Source: Apium graveolens
Taxonomy: Eukaryota > Streptophyta > Magnoliopsida > Apiales > Apiaceae
Direction: 5' to 3'
Length of the DNA stretch: 64,000 nt
Assembly: GCF_009905375.1 (NCBI RefSeq)
Contig: NC_133650.1
Coordinates: 298,281,957 to 298,345,956 of the forward strand
Shown here: positions 12,201-24,411 of the stretch, one piece after another
Position numbering within the stretch: position 1 is the stretch's first letter
How the letters are laid out: each line of letters begins with the position of its first letter
The notes under the pieces: model-generated
Told to the model about the DNA's origin: nothing
Database searches by the model: none
Seen by the model: only the letters and a program-made list of their open reading frames with translations
Made by a program: the position numbers and the translations under genes

Positions 12201-12962
12201 AAACGAGGTATCTGTAATGGTCTAACAACTTGTTTCTTTATGTCAGCATTTAGCAAGTCATTAAAAGCCCTTTTTGCAAGCTTAAAGGGTGGAATGAAAT
12301 CAGTGGTAGGTTGGGGCTCATTAGCACAACAAAAAGAATATATAAGCTGACAAAATCTAGCAAAGTATACTACATTCCTATCCTCTGTCATCCTATCCCC
12401 TATGAAACCTAACACAGCACTTGCAAAATCAAAGTGAGTTTGATGAATAAGAGCATACCCGATTTGTTGACTCATGATTGGAATGACATCAAAGTTGGAG
12501 CACTTATTGGCGAATGCCTTAGTGATACAATTGAAGAAAAAACTCCATTCCTTCCTGATATTTGCTCTTTTCAATTGTCCAAGCTTTCCCAAACTGCTCT
12601 CATAGCCCAAACTGGCCATGAGCTGCTGAAGAACAGGGTCCTCCACTGTTGAGAATATACAGCCTTCTGGTAAGTGAAGAGCTTTACGAACGGCTCCAAA
12701 AGTGACCACATGTTCAACATCATTGACTTCAAATACGATGCTTGGAGTACCAGTAGCACCACCATCATCAAAAATTCCAGTTCGCCAAAACGTCAGTACT
12801 TGTTGGCTTGAGGTTGGGTCAAAGCATACTCAATCTCACTATTTGCTAAGAAATCTTGCACAAAGTGCAAATTTGATGGAGCTTCAGCCTTGTTCAAGAT
12901 TGCAGCATAGTTGTTTGGTACAAACTTGGCTCCATCAACAATTAAATCCTTGGGTGCCATAA
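9270..12962 (-). pseudogene. Sirevirus 3' accessory (env-position) ORF of element A, broken
   Basis: Starts at the ATG at 12962 (MAPKDLIV). The N-terminal ~55 codons end in TGA, and the homologous protein resumes in another frame at 12709-12191 with RKEWSFFFNCITKAF, NFDV and YFARFCQLIYSF segments that align with the N-terminal domain of the intact ORF in element C. The middle (12180-11738) changes frame. 11489-9828 is a 553-codon acidic, Ser/Lys-rich segment with repeated SSDTG units and helical stretches. 9821-9483 and the frame down to about 9270 complete it. No signal peptide or membrane span is evident, so an envelope role is doubtful. The extreme 3' end is lost in the filler junction. 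Confidence 0.75.
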
Positions 12963-13664
12963 AAAATAAGTGAGAAATAAAATTGCCTGTAAGGTGTTTG
13001 ATAAAATGTCTGTAAAGAAACCGTCAGAAAATGTGAGAGAGAATAAGAAAAGAGAAAGAGTAAAATAAGAATTAAAATAAAAGATTTAAAAGTCTTTTAT
13101 CTCTTTTACTTAGACACCCCATGTGACAGCAGTTAATAAGTAGTGGAACAGACCTTTACACCTGTCAGACATGTAGTAGTTAAGGCAAAAGTTAATGGGC
13201 ACGGTAAATAAGCAATTATTACTTATCACATGCAGTTTTTCAAGGAGAAAAACCGTCCCAATAACCAAGTAATCCCATTAAATAAATGATTATTACTACT
13301 TTATCTCTCATAAACCAATATTCTGAAAAATATGACCGTTGAGGTAATGACCAAAACTAAACCAAGTAAATAAATACTGCCACGTCAGCATCGGAACTTG
13401 ATTATTATCAGAATTTAAAAGGTCATCAGAACTTGATTATTATCATAATTTAAAAGGTCATCAGAATATGAAACGACTCAGAGATAAAATCTTGCAATAA
13501 AGTAAAATTTCATTAATATATCAAACGAATACATTTCATGAAACTTAAATTACATGCAGAAAATTACAAGATTGCCCTAGTCTAAAATCTCTAACATCAA
13601 CAGCCTTAGTCCTAGTCTAAAAGACTGACAAAGCTGACAGTGAAGAGAAACAGGAGGATAACAA
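12963..13664. other. Untranslated DNA between accessory ORFs of element A
   Basis: No coding sequence. Several TCAGAACTT-like units occur around 13390-13470. The block about 13490-13664 is recognisably similar to 37080-37258 of element B, marking conserved untranslated sequence just 3' of the 79-codon ORF. Confidence 0.6.
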
Positions 13665-13904
13665 TTAATTCTTCTTCCTATCTTTAATAAAAAGAATAGC
13701 AAGACGAATGATTCTCTCCTGTTGACGAAGAGAACGGAGATGAAGATTTCTTTGGACAGTCAACAAGTCATTTTTAATGATTTCTGGAAATTGAATCCAG
13801 AGATTAGAAGGAATGTTGTTTATAGGATAACGAGTTGGAACTCCATTGTTCCAGATAGTCACCTTGTCTGAGCCATAGCAGTAAAACCAACCAAACTGAG
13901 TCAT
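13665..13904 (-). CDS. Conserved 79-codon accessory ORF of element A
   Basis: Begins MTQFGWFYCYG and ends LFIKDRKKN. Element B has a counterpart of exactly the same length at 37259-37498. I count 49 of 79 identical residues, with most changes conservative (I/V, K/R, D/E, L/F), no gap and the same CTCAAACA sequence before the ATG. An aromatic N-terminus is followed by a Tyr-Pro-Ile-Asn-Asn segment and a basic amphipathic C-terminal helix. I do not recognise the family. It lies after RNase H and before the long accessory ORF, a place where copia elements have no standard gene. Element C lacks it. That it stays open while neighbouring frames have decayed suggests recent selection, but function is unknown. 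Confidence 0.7.
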   Translation of the reverse strand: MTQFGWFYCYGSDKVTIWNNGVPTRYPINNIPSNLWIQFPEIIKNDLLTVQRNLHLRSLRQQERIIRLAILFIKDRKKN

Positions 13905-15282
13905 TGTTTGAGAGGAGAAAGAATTGATTTTTACTGAAGGATTATTGGTCAGTTATATAGACAAGGGAAGACCAAGGGATGCATGGAATGTGAAATGAAA
14001 AGAAGTAAAGCCTCGTCTCCCTAGATCGATGAGTAATAATGACAGCCATTGGAAGATTAAAACAGGAGTTAATGAGCACACGAAACAAGTAAAAATTACT
14101 ATGCATTTACGAGTATCACTAACCCAAATTATGTTGACCGTTTATATCTCACCCAAACATATATTGATTTTAAATATGACTGTTTCAGATTTAACCACAA
14201 ATAAGTCAAGTAAAGAATCAGGATTTAATACCAGAACTTAGACTTATATCAGAACTTAACAGTCATCAGAATATGGCTCCTTAACTCGAAAAGTGAATGT
14301 TTTATTCCTGTAATTCTTCACACAAGTACTGATATGTTTCATTAGAACTTAAACATCAGAACTTCCATCAGAATTTATGTAACTGACACTTAAACTGTTC
14401 ATCTAAAATAACATTTATCACCACAATAATTGTCATCATTCATATGGAGTGTATGTGTGTGCAGTAAGCTAAATATCAGATAAAGATTAAATTCTGATTC
14501 ACTTCAGTGCATCTTAGAAATAAGGCATAACTAGGAACTTTGCTCAAAATCTGTCATTATTCTGAAGTCTACTATAGAATGAGTTCATGCATGAGTCCAC
14601 CTCAACTGTTTTGTGCTCATTTTATGCATCTTTTGAAATTCTATTTTACAGTGGCTTCTCAGTGTAAGTGAGTCACGACTGCTTATCAGAATTTATGCTA
14701 TTGTTAGAGTATATCTCCAGTAATCAGAGAATGTGAAAAGTCACCAAGAAAATTTTATTTTGCTTTTCTAATGCATATAACTTAATACTAGCAATGTACT
14801 TGGGTCGTCCCTTCCACATTTTTACTCTAGATCTCAAAGGAGTAACTGATTTTTATTTCTGTTCTTTTCTTTTTCTTTTGATAAGTGAGGCTTGTCAGCA
14901 CTTAGTACATCCATCAGATTTACCAACATCAGAACTTAACAGATAAGAAGCACTATTCTAGTTTTTGACTTAGTAACAAGATACACAAAGTAAACTTTAA
15001 CTAAGCTCAATATCATAATTTGCTTCTGTTAAAAGATTTCTACATAAATAATTACTTCATACATGGGATCTTTAGTATATTAAAGATTACAAGGTCAGTA
15101 TCTAGCACAGTTATCCTCATTGGATTGAATAGTCACAGAAACATTCATATCACTATCAGAGTTTAGAAATTCACATCAGACAACAATCAACACTTCAACA
15201 ATTTTCAATTTAAGCATAGAATACATAAGGATAGTAATATCTATAAATACTGATCATAAAGTCTGATGTATCAGAACATAAA
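13905..15282. other. Untranslated spacer of element A between RNase H and the 79-codon ORF
   Basis: No ORF on the element strand. It contains repeated TCAGAACTT, TCAGAATTT and TCAGCACTT units, and it matches 37499-38944 of element B along most of its length. Sireviruses usually have long 3' untranslated segments with repeated motifs, and this looks like one. Confidence 0.65.
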
Positions 15283-16868
15283 CTAAGCAGATTTAGAGAA
15301 AGAACCTGAAACCATTCCAAGTTCATTTACCAATCTTGTAAAAGTAGCTTCACATAGTGGTTTTGTGAAGATATCTGCTAGTTGTTGATCTGTTGGAACA
15401 AAATGCAATTCCACTGTACCTTCATCCACATGTTCCCTTATGAAGTGGTACCTTATGCTGATGTGCTTTGTCATTGAGTGCTGAACTGGATTACCTGTCA
15501 TAGCAATAGCACTTTGATTATCACAGTAAATAGGAATTTTAGAAAATTCTAACCCATAATCCAGTAACTGATTCTTCATCCAAAGAATCTGTGCACAACA
15601 GCTTCCTGCAGCAATGTACTCTGCTTCTGCAGTTGATGTGGAAATTGACTTCTGTTTCTTGCTAAACCAAGAAACCAATCTGCCTCCAAGAAATTGGCAG
15701 CTTCCGCTTGTGCTTTTCCTGTCAATTTTGCATCCTGCAAAATCTGCATCTGAGTAACCTATTAGCTTAAAGTCTGATTCTCTAGGATACCACAATTCCA
15801 GATCAGCTGTACCCTTAAGGTACTTGAAAATTCTTTTCACAGCTGTTAAGTGAGGTTCTCTTGGATCTGCTTGAAATCTCGCACAAAGACAGGTAGCATA
15901 CATGATATCAGGTCTACTTGCAGTAAGATAGAGTAGTGAGCCAATCATACCTCTATAATGAGTAATATTTACTGATGTACCAGTATCCTTATCCAATTTT
16001 GTTGCAGTGGCCATGGGAGTGGATGCACTTGAACAATCTTGCATTCCAAATTTCTTCAGCAGGTTTCTGGTGTACTTAGATTGACAAATAAAAGTGCCTT
16101 CTTCATTCTGCTTGACTTGAAGGCCCAGAAAATAGCTAAGTTTCCCCATCATACTCATTTGATATTTTGACTGCATGAGCTTGGCAAACCTTTTAGAAAG
16201 TTTGTCATTTATAGAACCAAAAATGATATCATCAACATAAATCTGCATCAAGAGTAAGTCATTTCCATGATTGAGATAAAACAATATTTTGTCAATAGTC
16301 CCTTTGTTAAATCCACTTTCCAGAAGAAACTGAGCTAGTGTCTCATACCATGCTCTTGGAGCTTGCTTAAGGCCATAGAGTGCTTTGTCTAGTCTGTTGA
16401 CATGATTAGGAAATTTTGAATCTACAAAACCTGGAGGTTGTTCAACATATACTTTCTCTTCCAATTCTCCATTGAGAAAAACACTTTTCACATCCATTTG
16501 AAAGACTGTAAACTTTTTGTGAGTAGCATAAGCCAAAAATATCCTTATGGCTTCCAATCTAGCAACTGGTGCAAATGTTTCATCATAATCAATTCCCCCC
16601 TATTGAGAATATCCTTTTGCAACCAGCCTTGCTTTATTCCTTGTAATTATACCATCACTATCAGTTTTGTTTCTGAACACCCACTTTGTACCATTAGGGT
16701 CCAGACTTTGTTTCTTTCAAATTCATTTAACTCTTCCTGCATTGCTTGTACCCAATCAACATCTTGAAGAGCTTCTTCCACTTTCTTTGGTTCAGTTTGA
16801 GAGAGAAAAGAGTGATAAAGACATTCATTTGATGTAGTTTTTCTAGTTCTGACACCTGCATCAGGATT
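15283..16868 (-). pseudogene. Reverse transcriptase and RNase H of element A
   Basis: The open part (16557-15283, 424 codons) starts inside RT. It has the first catalytic Asp in [13 protein letters not shown] (about residue 22), the YVDD catalytic box at 107-110, then the RNase H domain with acidic residues in [24 protein letters not shown] and ADIFTKPL. This second half is intact and well conserved. Upstream (16558-16868) the RT N-terminus ([22 protein letters not shown]) is interrupted by a TAG and a frameshift near 16600, so no full polyprotein can be made. RT copies element RNA into DNA and RNase H removes the RNA strand. Confidence 0.9.
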
Positions 16869-18062
16869 TCAAATAATTAAGTCAGGTGTATGTGCTTTAG
16901 TCCACTTCCTCGCAGATGGAAGATTATCTCTAGAACTGGATGCTCCCCCATGATCCATGCTGTCTTCATCAACATTTTCTGATTCTCGCCCTGAAATTAT
17001 GCTTTCTGAGTTGAATCCTTCAGAATTTAAGTTTCTGGAAATATCAGCACTTGAGTTTCTAGAATTATCAGAATTTGGCCCATCAGAACTTGATGAATCA
17101 GAACTTGAAGAGCCTGTTGTAGGTTCTGATGCTTCTTGAAATGTGGTTGTATCTTCAGTATGCTCCCCCTGCACAGGTGCATCTTCCTTTGGCGTAGTCA
17201 CAACAATTTCAATAACATCAGAGTTTAATCCATCAGAGTTTGCAGTATCAGGATTTAGACTGTCAGGATTTACAGTATCAAAAGAGACATTGATAGATTC
17301 CATGACAACCCTTATTCTTAAATTGTAGACTCTGAATGCTTTTGTGGAAAGTGGATATCCAACAAAAATTCCTTCATCAGCTTTTAGATCAAATTTGGAT
17401 AGCTGTTCAGGATGAGTCTTAAGAACAAAACACTTGCATCCAAATATATGAAAATACTTCAGATTTGGCTTCTTTTTCTTCACCATCTCATATGGTGTTT
17501 TGCCATGCTTGTTAATGAGTGTTGCATTCTGAGTAAAACAAGCAGTCTGCACAGCTTCAGCCCAAAAGTAGGTTGGCAACTTTGCTTCATCAAGCATAGT
17601 TCGTGCAGCTTCAATAAGAGTTCTATTCTTTCTTTCAACAACTCCATTTTGTTGTGGAGTTCCAGGAGCAGAAAATTCATGCTTTATTCCTTGGTCTTTG
17701 CAGTACTCTTCCATGATCAAATTCTTGAACTCAGTGCCATTATCACTTCTTATGATCTTCACAGAATCTTTGACCAATTTATCCAGTTGCTTGACATGAT
17801 CAATCAAAATAGATGCATTTTCACTTTTTGTGTGCAATAATTACACCCATGTGTATTTGGTGAACTCATCCACTATGACCATAGCATATTTCTTCTTTGC
17901 AATAGACATGACATTCAATGGACCAAATAGATCAACATGTAGTAGGTGATAAGGCTCAAGAATTGATGATTCAGTCTTGCTCTTGAAAGAAGATTTTCTT
18001 TGTTTTGCCTTCTGACATGAATCACAAAGGCCATCAGGAGCAAATACTGATTTTGGAAAATC
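16869..18062 (-). pseudogene. Integrase core and C-terminal hinge of element A
   Basis: The core has [12 protein letters not shown] (second catalytic Asp) and [19 protein letters not shown] (catalytic Glu). Downstream the AEAVQTACFTQNATLIN block and FGCKCFVL, GIFVGYPLSTKAFRVYN segments are the usual copia integrase tail. A TAA near 17838 (after TWV) cuts off the part with the first catalytic Asp, and the frame upstream is open only in pieces. The hinge before RT is Ser/Asp/Asn-rich and carries several SSD or NSD units written in the TCAGAACTT-type oligomer. Integrase would join the cDNA to the genome. Confidence 0.85.
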
Positions 18063-18550
18063 TCACACAAGATCTTTCTTCACTAGTTCATTCATATTGT
18101 TGAAATTTAAATGAGAGAGTTTCTTGTGCCAATTCCAGCTTTCTTCAATTGATGCTCTACTTAACAGACAGATTGCAGAACCATCAGTACTTGTTGATAG
18201 CTTGGATTCATAAATGTTACCATGCCTGTATCCTTTTAGAACAACTTTGCATGTAGATTTGCTTACAACTTCGCAGTGTTCTTCAAAGAAATCCACATGA
18301 TAACCTCTGTCACAGATTTGACTTACACTCAGCAGATTGTGTTTAAGTCCTGAGACCAGAGCTACTTTTTTAATGATGACATTCCCCAGATTGATATTGT
18401 CATATCCCAAAGTTTTTCCCATGTTGACATCTTCATAAGAAACCTTGGGCCAGCTTTCTCCAAAAAGTCTGATAGCAGGGCTTTATTTCTAGTCATATGT
18501 CCTGAACATCCACTGTCCAGAACTAGGATGTTTTTCCTGTTGCCCTGCAA
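18063..18550 (-). pseudogene. Aspartic protease and GAG-pre-integrase region of element A
   Basis: Contains LDSGCSGHMT, the copia-type protease active site, followed by the [17 protein letters not shown] block and the HKKLSHLNF zinc-binding start of the GAG-pre-integrase domain. The frame changes at about 18420 within the protease. There is no ATG: the frame opens directly after a TTGCAG|GG sequence, as in elements B and C. The protease would cut the Gag-Pol precursor. Confidence 0.8.
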
Positions 18551-18591
18551 TCACAAAGACCACTAATGATTAGTTTTAAGGACCCAGACTT

Positions 18592-21500
18592 TGTAATATC
18601 CGGGATATATCGTGTAATTATTTTTGCTATTATATAATTATTATGTGTGTTCAGTAATATTCTGTGAGTTAATTGTTAAAGTGTTATATGTACTTGGTTA
18701 TTCAAAAATAATATTAATTGAGTATTTTAATTTTTATATGTCCAAAATAAAATATAGATAATTGTCATATCTTCCTAATTATTTTTATGTTGGTTTATGG
18801 ATTTATAAGAATCATATGAAATTTCTAAAATCTTTTTCCAGGTAATTAAAATCTATTTTATAAAAACGGGAACCAACCGACGTCAACCGTTGTTACGTTT
18901 TTGGAACCCGAAACTCTTTTGAGAACTCCTTCCTAACCCAATTGTAATATTCCGAGCATATTCCATGTTTCAACTTTTTCGATCCGGCGTACGGTTTGTT
19001 CTGCGCGGATCCCGGCGCAACATTTTCGATACAATATTCGTTTCGGTAAATCAATAAAACCCGTATTTTCGATAAACGGGAGCTTTTTATTAAACTATCA
19101 CAATTATCACTTCGTAATACGTGTAACCAGGCACTGAGACCAAGACCGCAGTACAAATTGTACTGATTTGGATAATTATCCCGAAAATCGATACCGTTTG
19201 GATCAATTTTTACAAATAAACGTACCGTTTTATATCCGGAATGATCCAACGGGATACTAATTTTCTGTAATTATAAATAGCCTTTTACCGTATTTTATTT
19301 CGCATCAAAATCATTTGCAGACAGATAATTATATAATTTTCAGAGAAAACCCCTAATTTCCTAAAACTGTTCTAAGAATCAAACAAGCATTTGGAGGTGT
19401 TATTGAATTCGGTTTGGAAAGCTCGAGTAACCAATCTGAAGGTCTTGAAGAGCTCTACCAGATTCTGTAATCCATACACCTGCAGAAATCAAGGTTATTT
19501 TTCTAAAAATTTATTTATTTTCGAATTTATTTTATTAAAAATATGAATTTTTGTTCGGATGATTATTTGTATGATTTGATGATTGCATGTTGTAGAGCTT
19601 GTTTTCCTGATGATTTTCATATGTCATACGTCTGATTTGGAGTTCAATAACATGTTCAAATTTCAGTTTGATTTTCGAATTTTAAAATTAGGGTTTATAA
19701 CCCGTATGAATGTTCTTAATTGAAATTTGGGGGTTTCTTATTCTGTGATAGATTGATGTTGTGTTATAGTGGGTTGTGTTCTCTGTGAAATTTGCAATCT
19801 AGTCGTATAAGTTTCATGAACCAACGAGGTCTGTAGAGAAGGGAGTTGTGTTTTGAAGTTTTCCGATGTTCGCCGGAAATTGGAAAATTTCACGGCCAAA
19901 TTCCGGCCAACTCAGGGATTGTTAGGATGAATTGATTGCATGGTTGTGTTCCTGGTGTTGTGTAGATGTGATCTGGAGGTGATGGTGGCCTGAGCATCCC
20001 TGGAACGTGTTCTCCGGCCATCCCCGACTGTTTTTCGGCGACCCCCTGGAAAATTACAGTTTAGTACCTATAATTTTGAAAACGATGTAGTTTGGTCCCT
20101 GTAGTTTCCAGACTTTGCAAAAATTGAATTTCTGTTTTAAAAATGTTTAAAAATCATATTTCCTATTTATTTTTATTATAAAAATTCGTTTTTTTAATTT
20201 CTGAAAATTCTAAAAATTATTATTTTAATTCTGAAAATTATTTTTAATTCACAAATAAATCTAAATTAATTAGTTAATTAATTTCAGTTAATTTCTAATT
20301 GATTAATTGGTCAATTAATTCGAAAATTAATTGATTAAATGATTTAATTAATTATTAATTGATTTTAATTAATTATTTAATTAGATTTAATTATTTAAAA
20401 ATGATTTAAAAATTCTGAAAAATAGTTTCGAGCTTTAAAATATTATTCTAAATTATTTCCAAGGCTCGATAATTATTCTAAAATTATTTCGGAGCCAGAA
20501 TTAGCCAACCGGACCCTGTTTATTAACCCGAAATTGATCCAACGACCTGTTTTAATTCCAAAAAATGTTTTAAAAATCATTTTAAATACCAGAAAGCCTA
20601 TTTATGACCCGAGACTTCTTTATAAATGATATATCATTGATTACGTGATGTATTATATGCTATATGTGACTTGTTAATTGACTATCAGTCTATATATTCT
20701 GTGTTTACTTGATTATTGTATAACTTTCAATCCGTTAATCGGATTTAAGTAAAATGAAGGGTAGATAGAAGTATGTGTTGAATAGAATTCCATGAGTAAA
20801 TTATTGATAGATGCTTATGATATGTGAGCAGAAGAGGCAAGACGTAGGAAAGGGAAACAGAGAGTTAAGGAGTAAGACGGTTGTGATTGGAAGCGAGTGC
20901 AGTGTAGTAAGCTAATATCAGGCAAGTATTCCGAACTTTCTCGAAATATTGTAATACGTGATAGTCTTGTTGATATTGCAAGTGCTTTGAAGCACTGAAA
21001 ACTAAATTCTGATTCCAGTTATTGTTCTTGAGCCATGAACCTTATTCTTTCTAGACCATTGATTGTTGTATACCCAAACACGAACCTCAAGTATACAATA
21101 CTACTCCACAAATACATGCAAACAAAATGCCAAACACTGAACTGAATTACTTGTACATTCAATCATGGTATCCTATGCATTGAAAGCCCAAATCTTTGAA
21201 ACCCTGAAATATTGATTCATTTGTTATCAAATTCTTTCATTACCCAGCATCCAAGCTTTTAAATCGCCTTATTGATCCATACAAGGATTGAAACCCTTTC
21301 ATTGTTAAACATTTATTGTTGTTAATGATTTCGGTTATTGTTTATTATTGCATATTCTGTTATTATGTTAGAATTGGATTGTTTTTATAAAATTGTGGAC
21401 CAGATTCGTGGTCAGACCATATAATGGTCAAGTTAGGCCAATGTGTGCCTTGGATCCAGTAGTTAGAGCAATGTTGTGTGCCTTGCTCGGGGTTAGTGCG

Positions 21501-22032
21501 TGACTGGTCAGCAGCCTAACCTTGGTTTTTAAATTAAAAGTATAATATCCAATTCTAAATCATAATCCAATGTTCACTCGATATCATAATCATATTCACC
21601 TGATGATCATTATTCTCAGTTTTGTCATTGTGACTTGCTGAGCTAGTTAGCTCATTTGTGCGATGTTGTTTATATTCTTTTCAGTTAAAAAGGAACCAGT
21701 TGGTAGCAAGGATCCCCAGTCCAGCACGAGAGCTAGGGGTTTAGGTTGAGAAAGCTGAGCTAGTAGGCTTCTTTTGGAATAATTTAAGTTTGCAAGAGTT
21801 TGTAATAATGTTTAATACTTAGTTTGAGTTTGAAATAGTTGGGATTTGAACGGTTTGTAATATATTAGTGTGTTTGGCTTGTGTGCATACTTTAACCTGT
21901 TGCGGTCCGTGGTGGTTGGTAAGTAGGGTCACTGCATATATTATTATTATCTTTATTATTGTTATAAGCAGGTTATAATTAAGGTGTGTGTGTGGACCCC
22001 AAACTTCTGACCCGGGTTTGGAGGGCGCCACA
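18592..22032 (+). mobile_element. Gypsy-type solo LTR inserted in element A
   Basis: Begins TGTAATATCC and ends GGCGCCACA, flanked by the exact 5-bp direct repeat GACTT (18587-18591 and 22033-22037). No primer site, polypurine tract or coding sequence lies inside, so it is a 3441-bp solo LTR left by LTR-LTR recombination. TATAAATA at 19272 could be its promoter. Near its 3' side it shares a layout with the LTR at 58340-62523: ACTTGCTGAG, then CTCATTTGT, then a CAG|TTAA acceptor-like site, which suggests related gypsy families. The insertion splits the end of gag from the protease. Confidence 0.9.
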
Positions 22033-23034
22033 GACTTGCTTGGATCCTTTGGCCTTATTAGGTTTGTTAACATTTGCAGCGGATTTAGCATTAGAGTTTA
22101 TGTTAACATTTTTCTTATCAGCATTTACACTATCAGACTTTGTATCAGAACTTACACTAGAAGGAACAATGCTAACTTTCTTTAAAGAAGGTTTTATTTG
22201 ATAATAATTATAGTACAAACTATGATATTCCTTACAAGTATAAATGGAATGCCATAAACTACCACAGTGAAAACAAGGATTTTGTGGCTTATATCTAACA
22301 GACTGACTCTTAACTCCTGATTTTGAAGGTAAGGAGTTTATATTCTTATTCTTCCTGCAAAAAGAAGTCAGATGGTTAGAATTTCCACAGTTATGACATG
22401 TTTTTCTAGGAGCATTAGGAGCAGGCTTATAATTATTACTTTTATTCATATCTTCCTTTCCATTCCTATTTTTCTTAGGTGGATTTACCTTGTTTACATT
22501 CTTAACATCTTTCAGCTTATGTTTAAGCTGCTTCTTTGTCATTAAGCCTATGTTAACTTCAGTTGGCTTATCCTGTTTTGGTTTGTCAGAAATTAATTTC
22601 TCTTTAACTTCTGATTTATCAATATCAGACTTTACAGCTACAAACTTAACAGGATTTACCTTAGGCTTTTGTTTAACAACTACAGGCTCAATTTTTACAA
22701 TTCCCTTATCATTCTTATCATCTCCATAACCTAAGCCTTCTTTCCAGTTTCCACTACTTAACAAATTCTGAGTTGTTCTGCCAGAGTTAGTCCAAGTCCT
22801 GATAATCTCTTTTTCATTTTCTAACTCAGTTTTTAGAGATTCATTTATTTTAAGTATTTCATCCCTAACATAAAAGGCATCATCTCTATCTTTCTGAGTT
22901 TGATGGAACATGACTAACTCTTTTTCTAAATAATCATTCCTCTTCTTATAAGCAAGATTTTCAGAAGTTAATCTCTCACATGTTAAAGTTTGATCTCTGT
23001 AACTAATAAACATGGTTTTAAGATATAATCTCAA
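22033..23034 (-). pseudogene. Gag C-terminal region of element A (second and third zinc knuckles)
   Basis: Begins with a helical stretch (SYRDQTLTCERLTSEN, probably coiled coil) and a Lys-rich middle, followed by two CCHC knuckles: CHNCGNSNHLTSFC and CFHCGSLWHSIYTC, both of C-x2-C-x4-H-x4-C spacing. The native end, KAKGSKQVW, is cut by the solo LTR at 22032, so the ORF reads on into LTR sequence. Knuckles bind genomic RNA during packaging. It is separated from the upstream gag piece by a frameshift around 23050-23080. Confidence 0.8.
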
Positions 23035-23081
23035 CTCAGTAATATCATCAGTATGAAAGGCATAAGTTGTTTGAGGTACCT

Positions 23082-23433
23082 TTAACTCTGCAGCATCGGA
23101 ACTGCTATCAACATTGCCATCAAGGCATAGTTCACCTCACTTTCAGAATCTGAAGTGTCTGTCCAGCTTTCCTTCTTTGTGACAAGAGCCTTGCCTTTGT
23201 CACTCCTCACTTTCTTGCAATCAGGAGATATGTGGCCTTTCTCACCACAGTTGTAGCATTTGACATTTGTGTAATCTCCTATGTCAGACTTTCCTCCTTT
23301 GCCTTCAGATTTTCTGTAACTCTTCTTATCAGAACTTGCACCTTTCCTGGAAAACTTCTTTCCTTTTATGAATTTCATGTATGCAATCCTTGTGATTCCT
23401 TTCACCATAAGAGCACACAGCTTCATCATCTCT
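23082..23433 (-). pseudogene. Gag middle region of element A (first zinc knuckle)
   Basis: Contains MMKLCALMVKGITRIAY, a basic segment and CYNCGEKGHISPDC (C-x2-C-x4-H-x4-C), the canonical copia Gag knuckle. Element B shows the same segment in one continuous frame with the capsid region, so the breaks here are secondary. A Ser/Asp-rich tail follows. Confidence 0.8.
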
Positions 23434-24355
23434 TCATTTATTGTACAAAGTTAATTTATAAGATGTCAGATTATAAGCTTTCAGTTTCAGAGTCATCATC
23501 AGTATCAGAACTTGATGATTCAGTATCAGACTTTGTGATGAGAGCTTTTCCCTTGCCTTTCCTTGAGGCAACTGCTTTGGGGGATTCCTCCTCAGCCTTA
23601 AGAGCATATGTCCTTGACTTTCTTCATTTTCTCTTGTTTCTTTGTTCCATCTCAAGTTCATGAGTCTTGAGCATCCCATAAATTTCATCAAGAATTGTTT
23701 CTTCAAGATTATAGTTGTCTCTTATAGTGGTGGCCTTCAAATCCCAACTTTCAGGAAGTGCTAATAGGAATTTAAGATTTGAATCCTCAAGATCATATTC
23801 CTTGTCAACTAGTGACAAATCATTCAAGAGTTTGACAAATCTGTCATATAAACCAGTTAATGACTCATCAGGCTTTGAGTCAAAGTGCTCATACTCTTGA
23901 GTGAGTATAGTCTTCCTGTTCTTCTTAATTGAATCGGTTCCCTGGCATCTTGTCTCCAAAGCATCCCATATCTCCTTTGCAGTCTTGCAGTTGATTACCC
24001 TGTTTGACATTACATTATCAATGGCACTATGCAGCAAGTGTCGTACCTTAGCATCCTTAGCAATTGATGAGATATCTTCAGCAGTGTAATCACTCTTCTC
24101 CTTTGGTACAGACTTTGCTGGTTTACCTGCAACTACAACAGAGAGTTTGGTTAGCTTATGTGGTCCTTCATTGATTCTGTCAAGGTATTCTAGATAAGTA
24201 GCTTCCAGAAACATAGACATCCTCACCTTCCATATGGAATATTCAGATGGTTTCAGTATGGGAACTCTAATAGTCTCATATCGACTATGGATTTGAGTCT
24301 TTGGAGGTTCTTCAGTTTTGGTGGGCTTGTTTGGAGTTTGTTCTTCTTCAGACAT
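23434..24355 (-). pseudogene. Gag N-terminal (capsid-like) region of element A
   Basis: Starts at ATG 24355 (MSEEEQTPNKP), 42 bases inside the primer site. It contains the copia Gag hallmarks: a SIWKVRMSMFLEA segment, TAKEIWDALETRCQG, YDRFVKLLNDLS, FLLALPESWD and LDEIYGMLKTHELEM. This is the UBN2/retrotran_gag-type capsid fold. The first 243 codons are open, then a frameshift near 23640 moves the Ser/Asp-rich linker into another frame (23706-23434). The product would form virus-like particles. Confidence 0.85.
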
Positions 24356-24396
24356 GATTGTTTTCGGATCTTAAACTGTTTGTGTGTTAATAGATC

Positions 24397-24410
24397 TGCT
24401 CTGATACCAC
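24397..24410 (-). other. Primer binding site of element A
   Basis: On the element strand it reads GTGGTATCAGAGCA, complementary to the 3' end of initiator tRNA-Met. It directly abuts the 5' LTR end at 24412. Confidence 0.9.
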
Positions 24411-24411
24411 T

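Noticed and set aside
18893..19249. 118-codon minus-strand ORF inside the solo LTR
   Set aside because: It lies in non-coding LTR sequence opposite the presumed promoter and has no recognisable domain.
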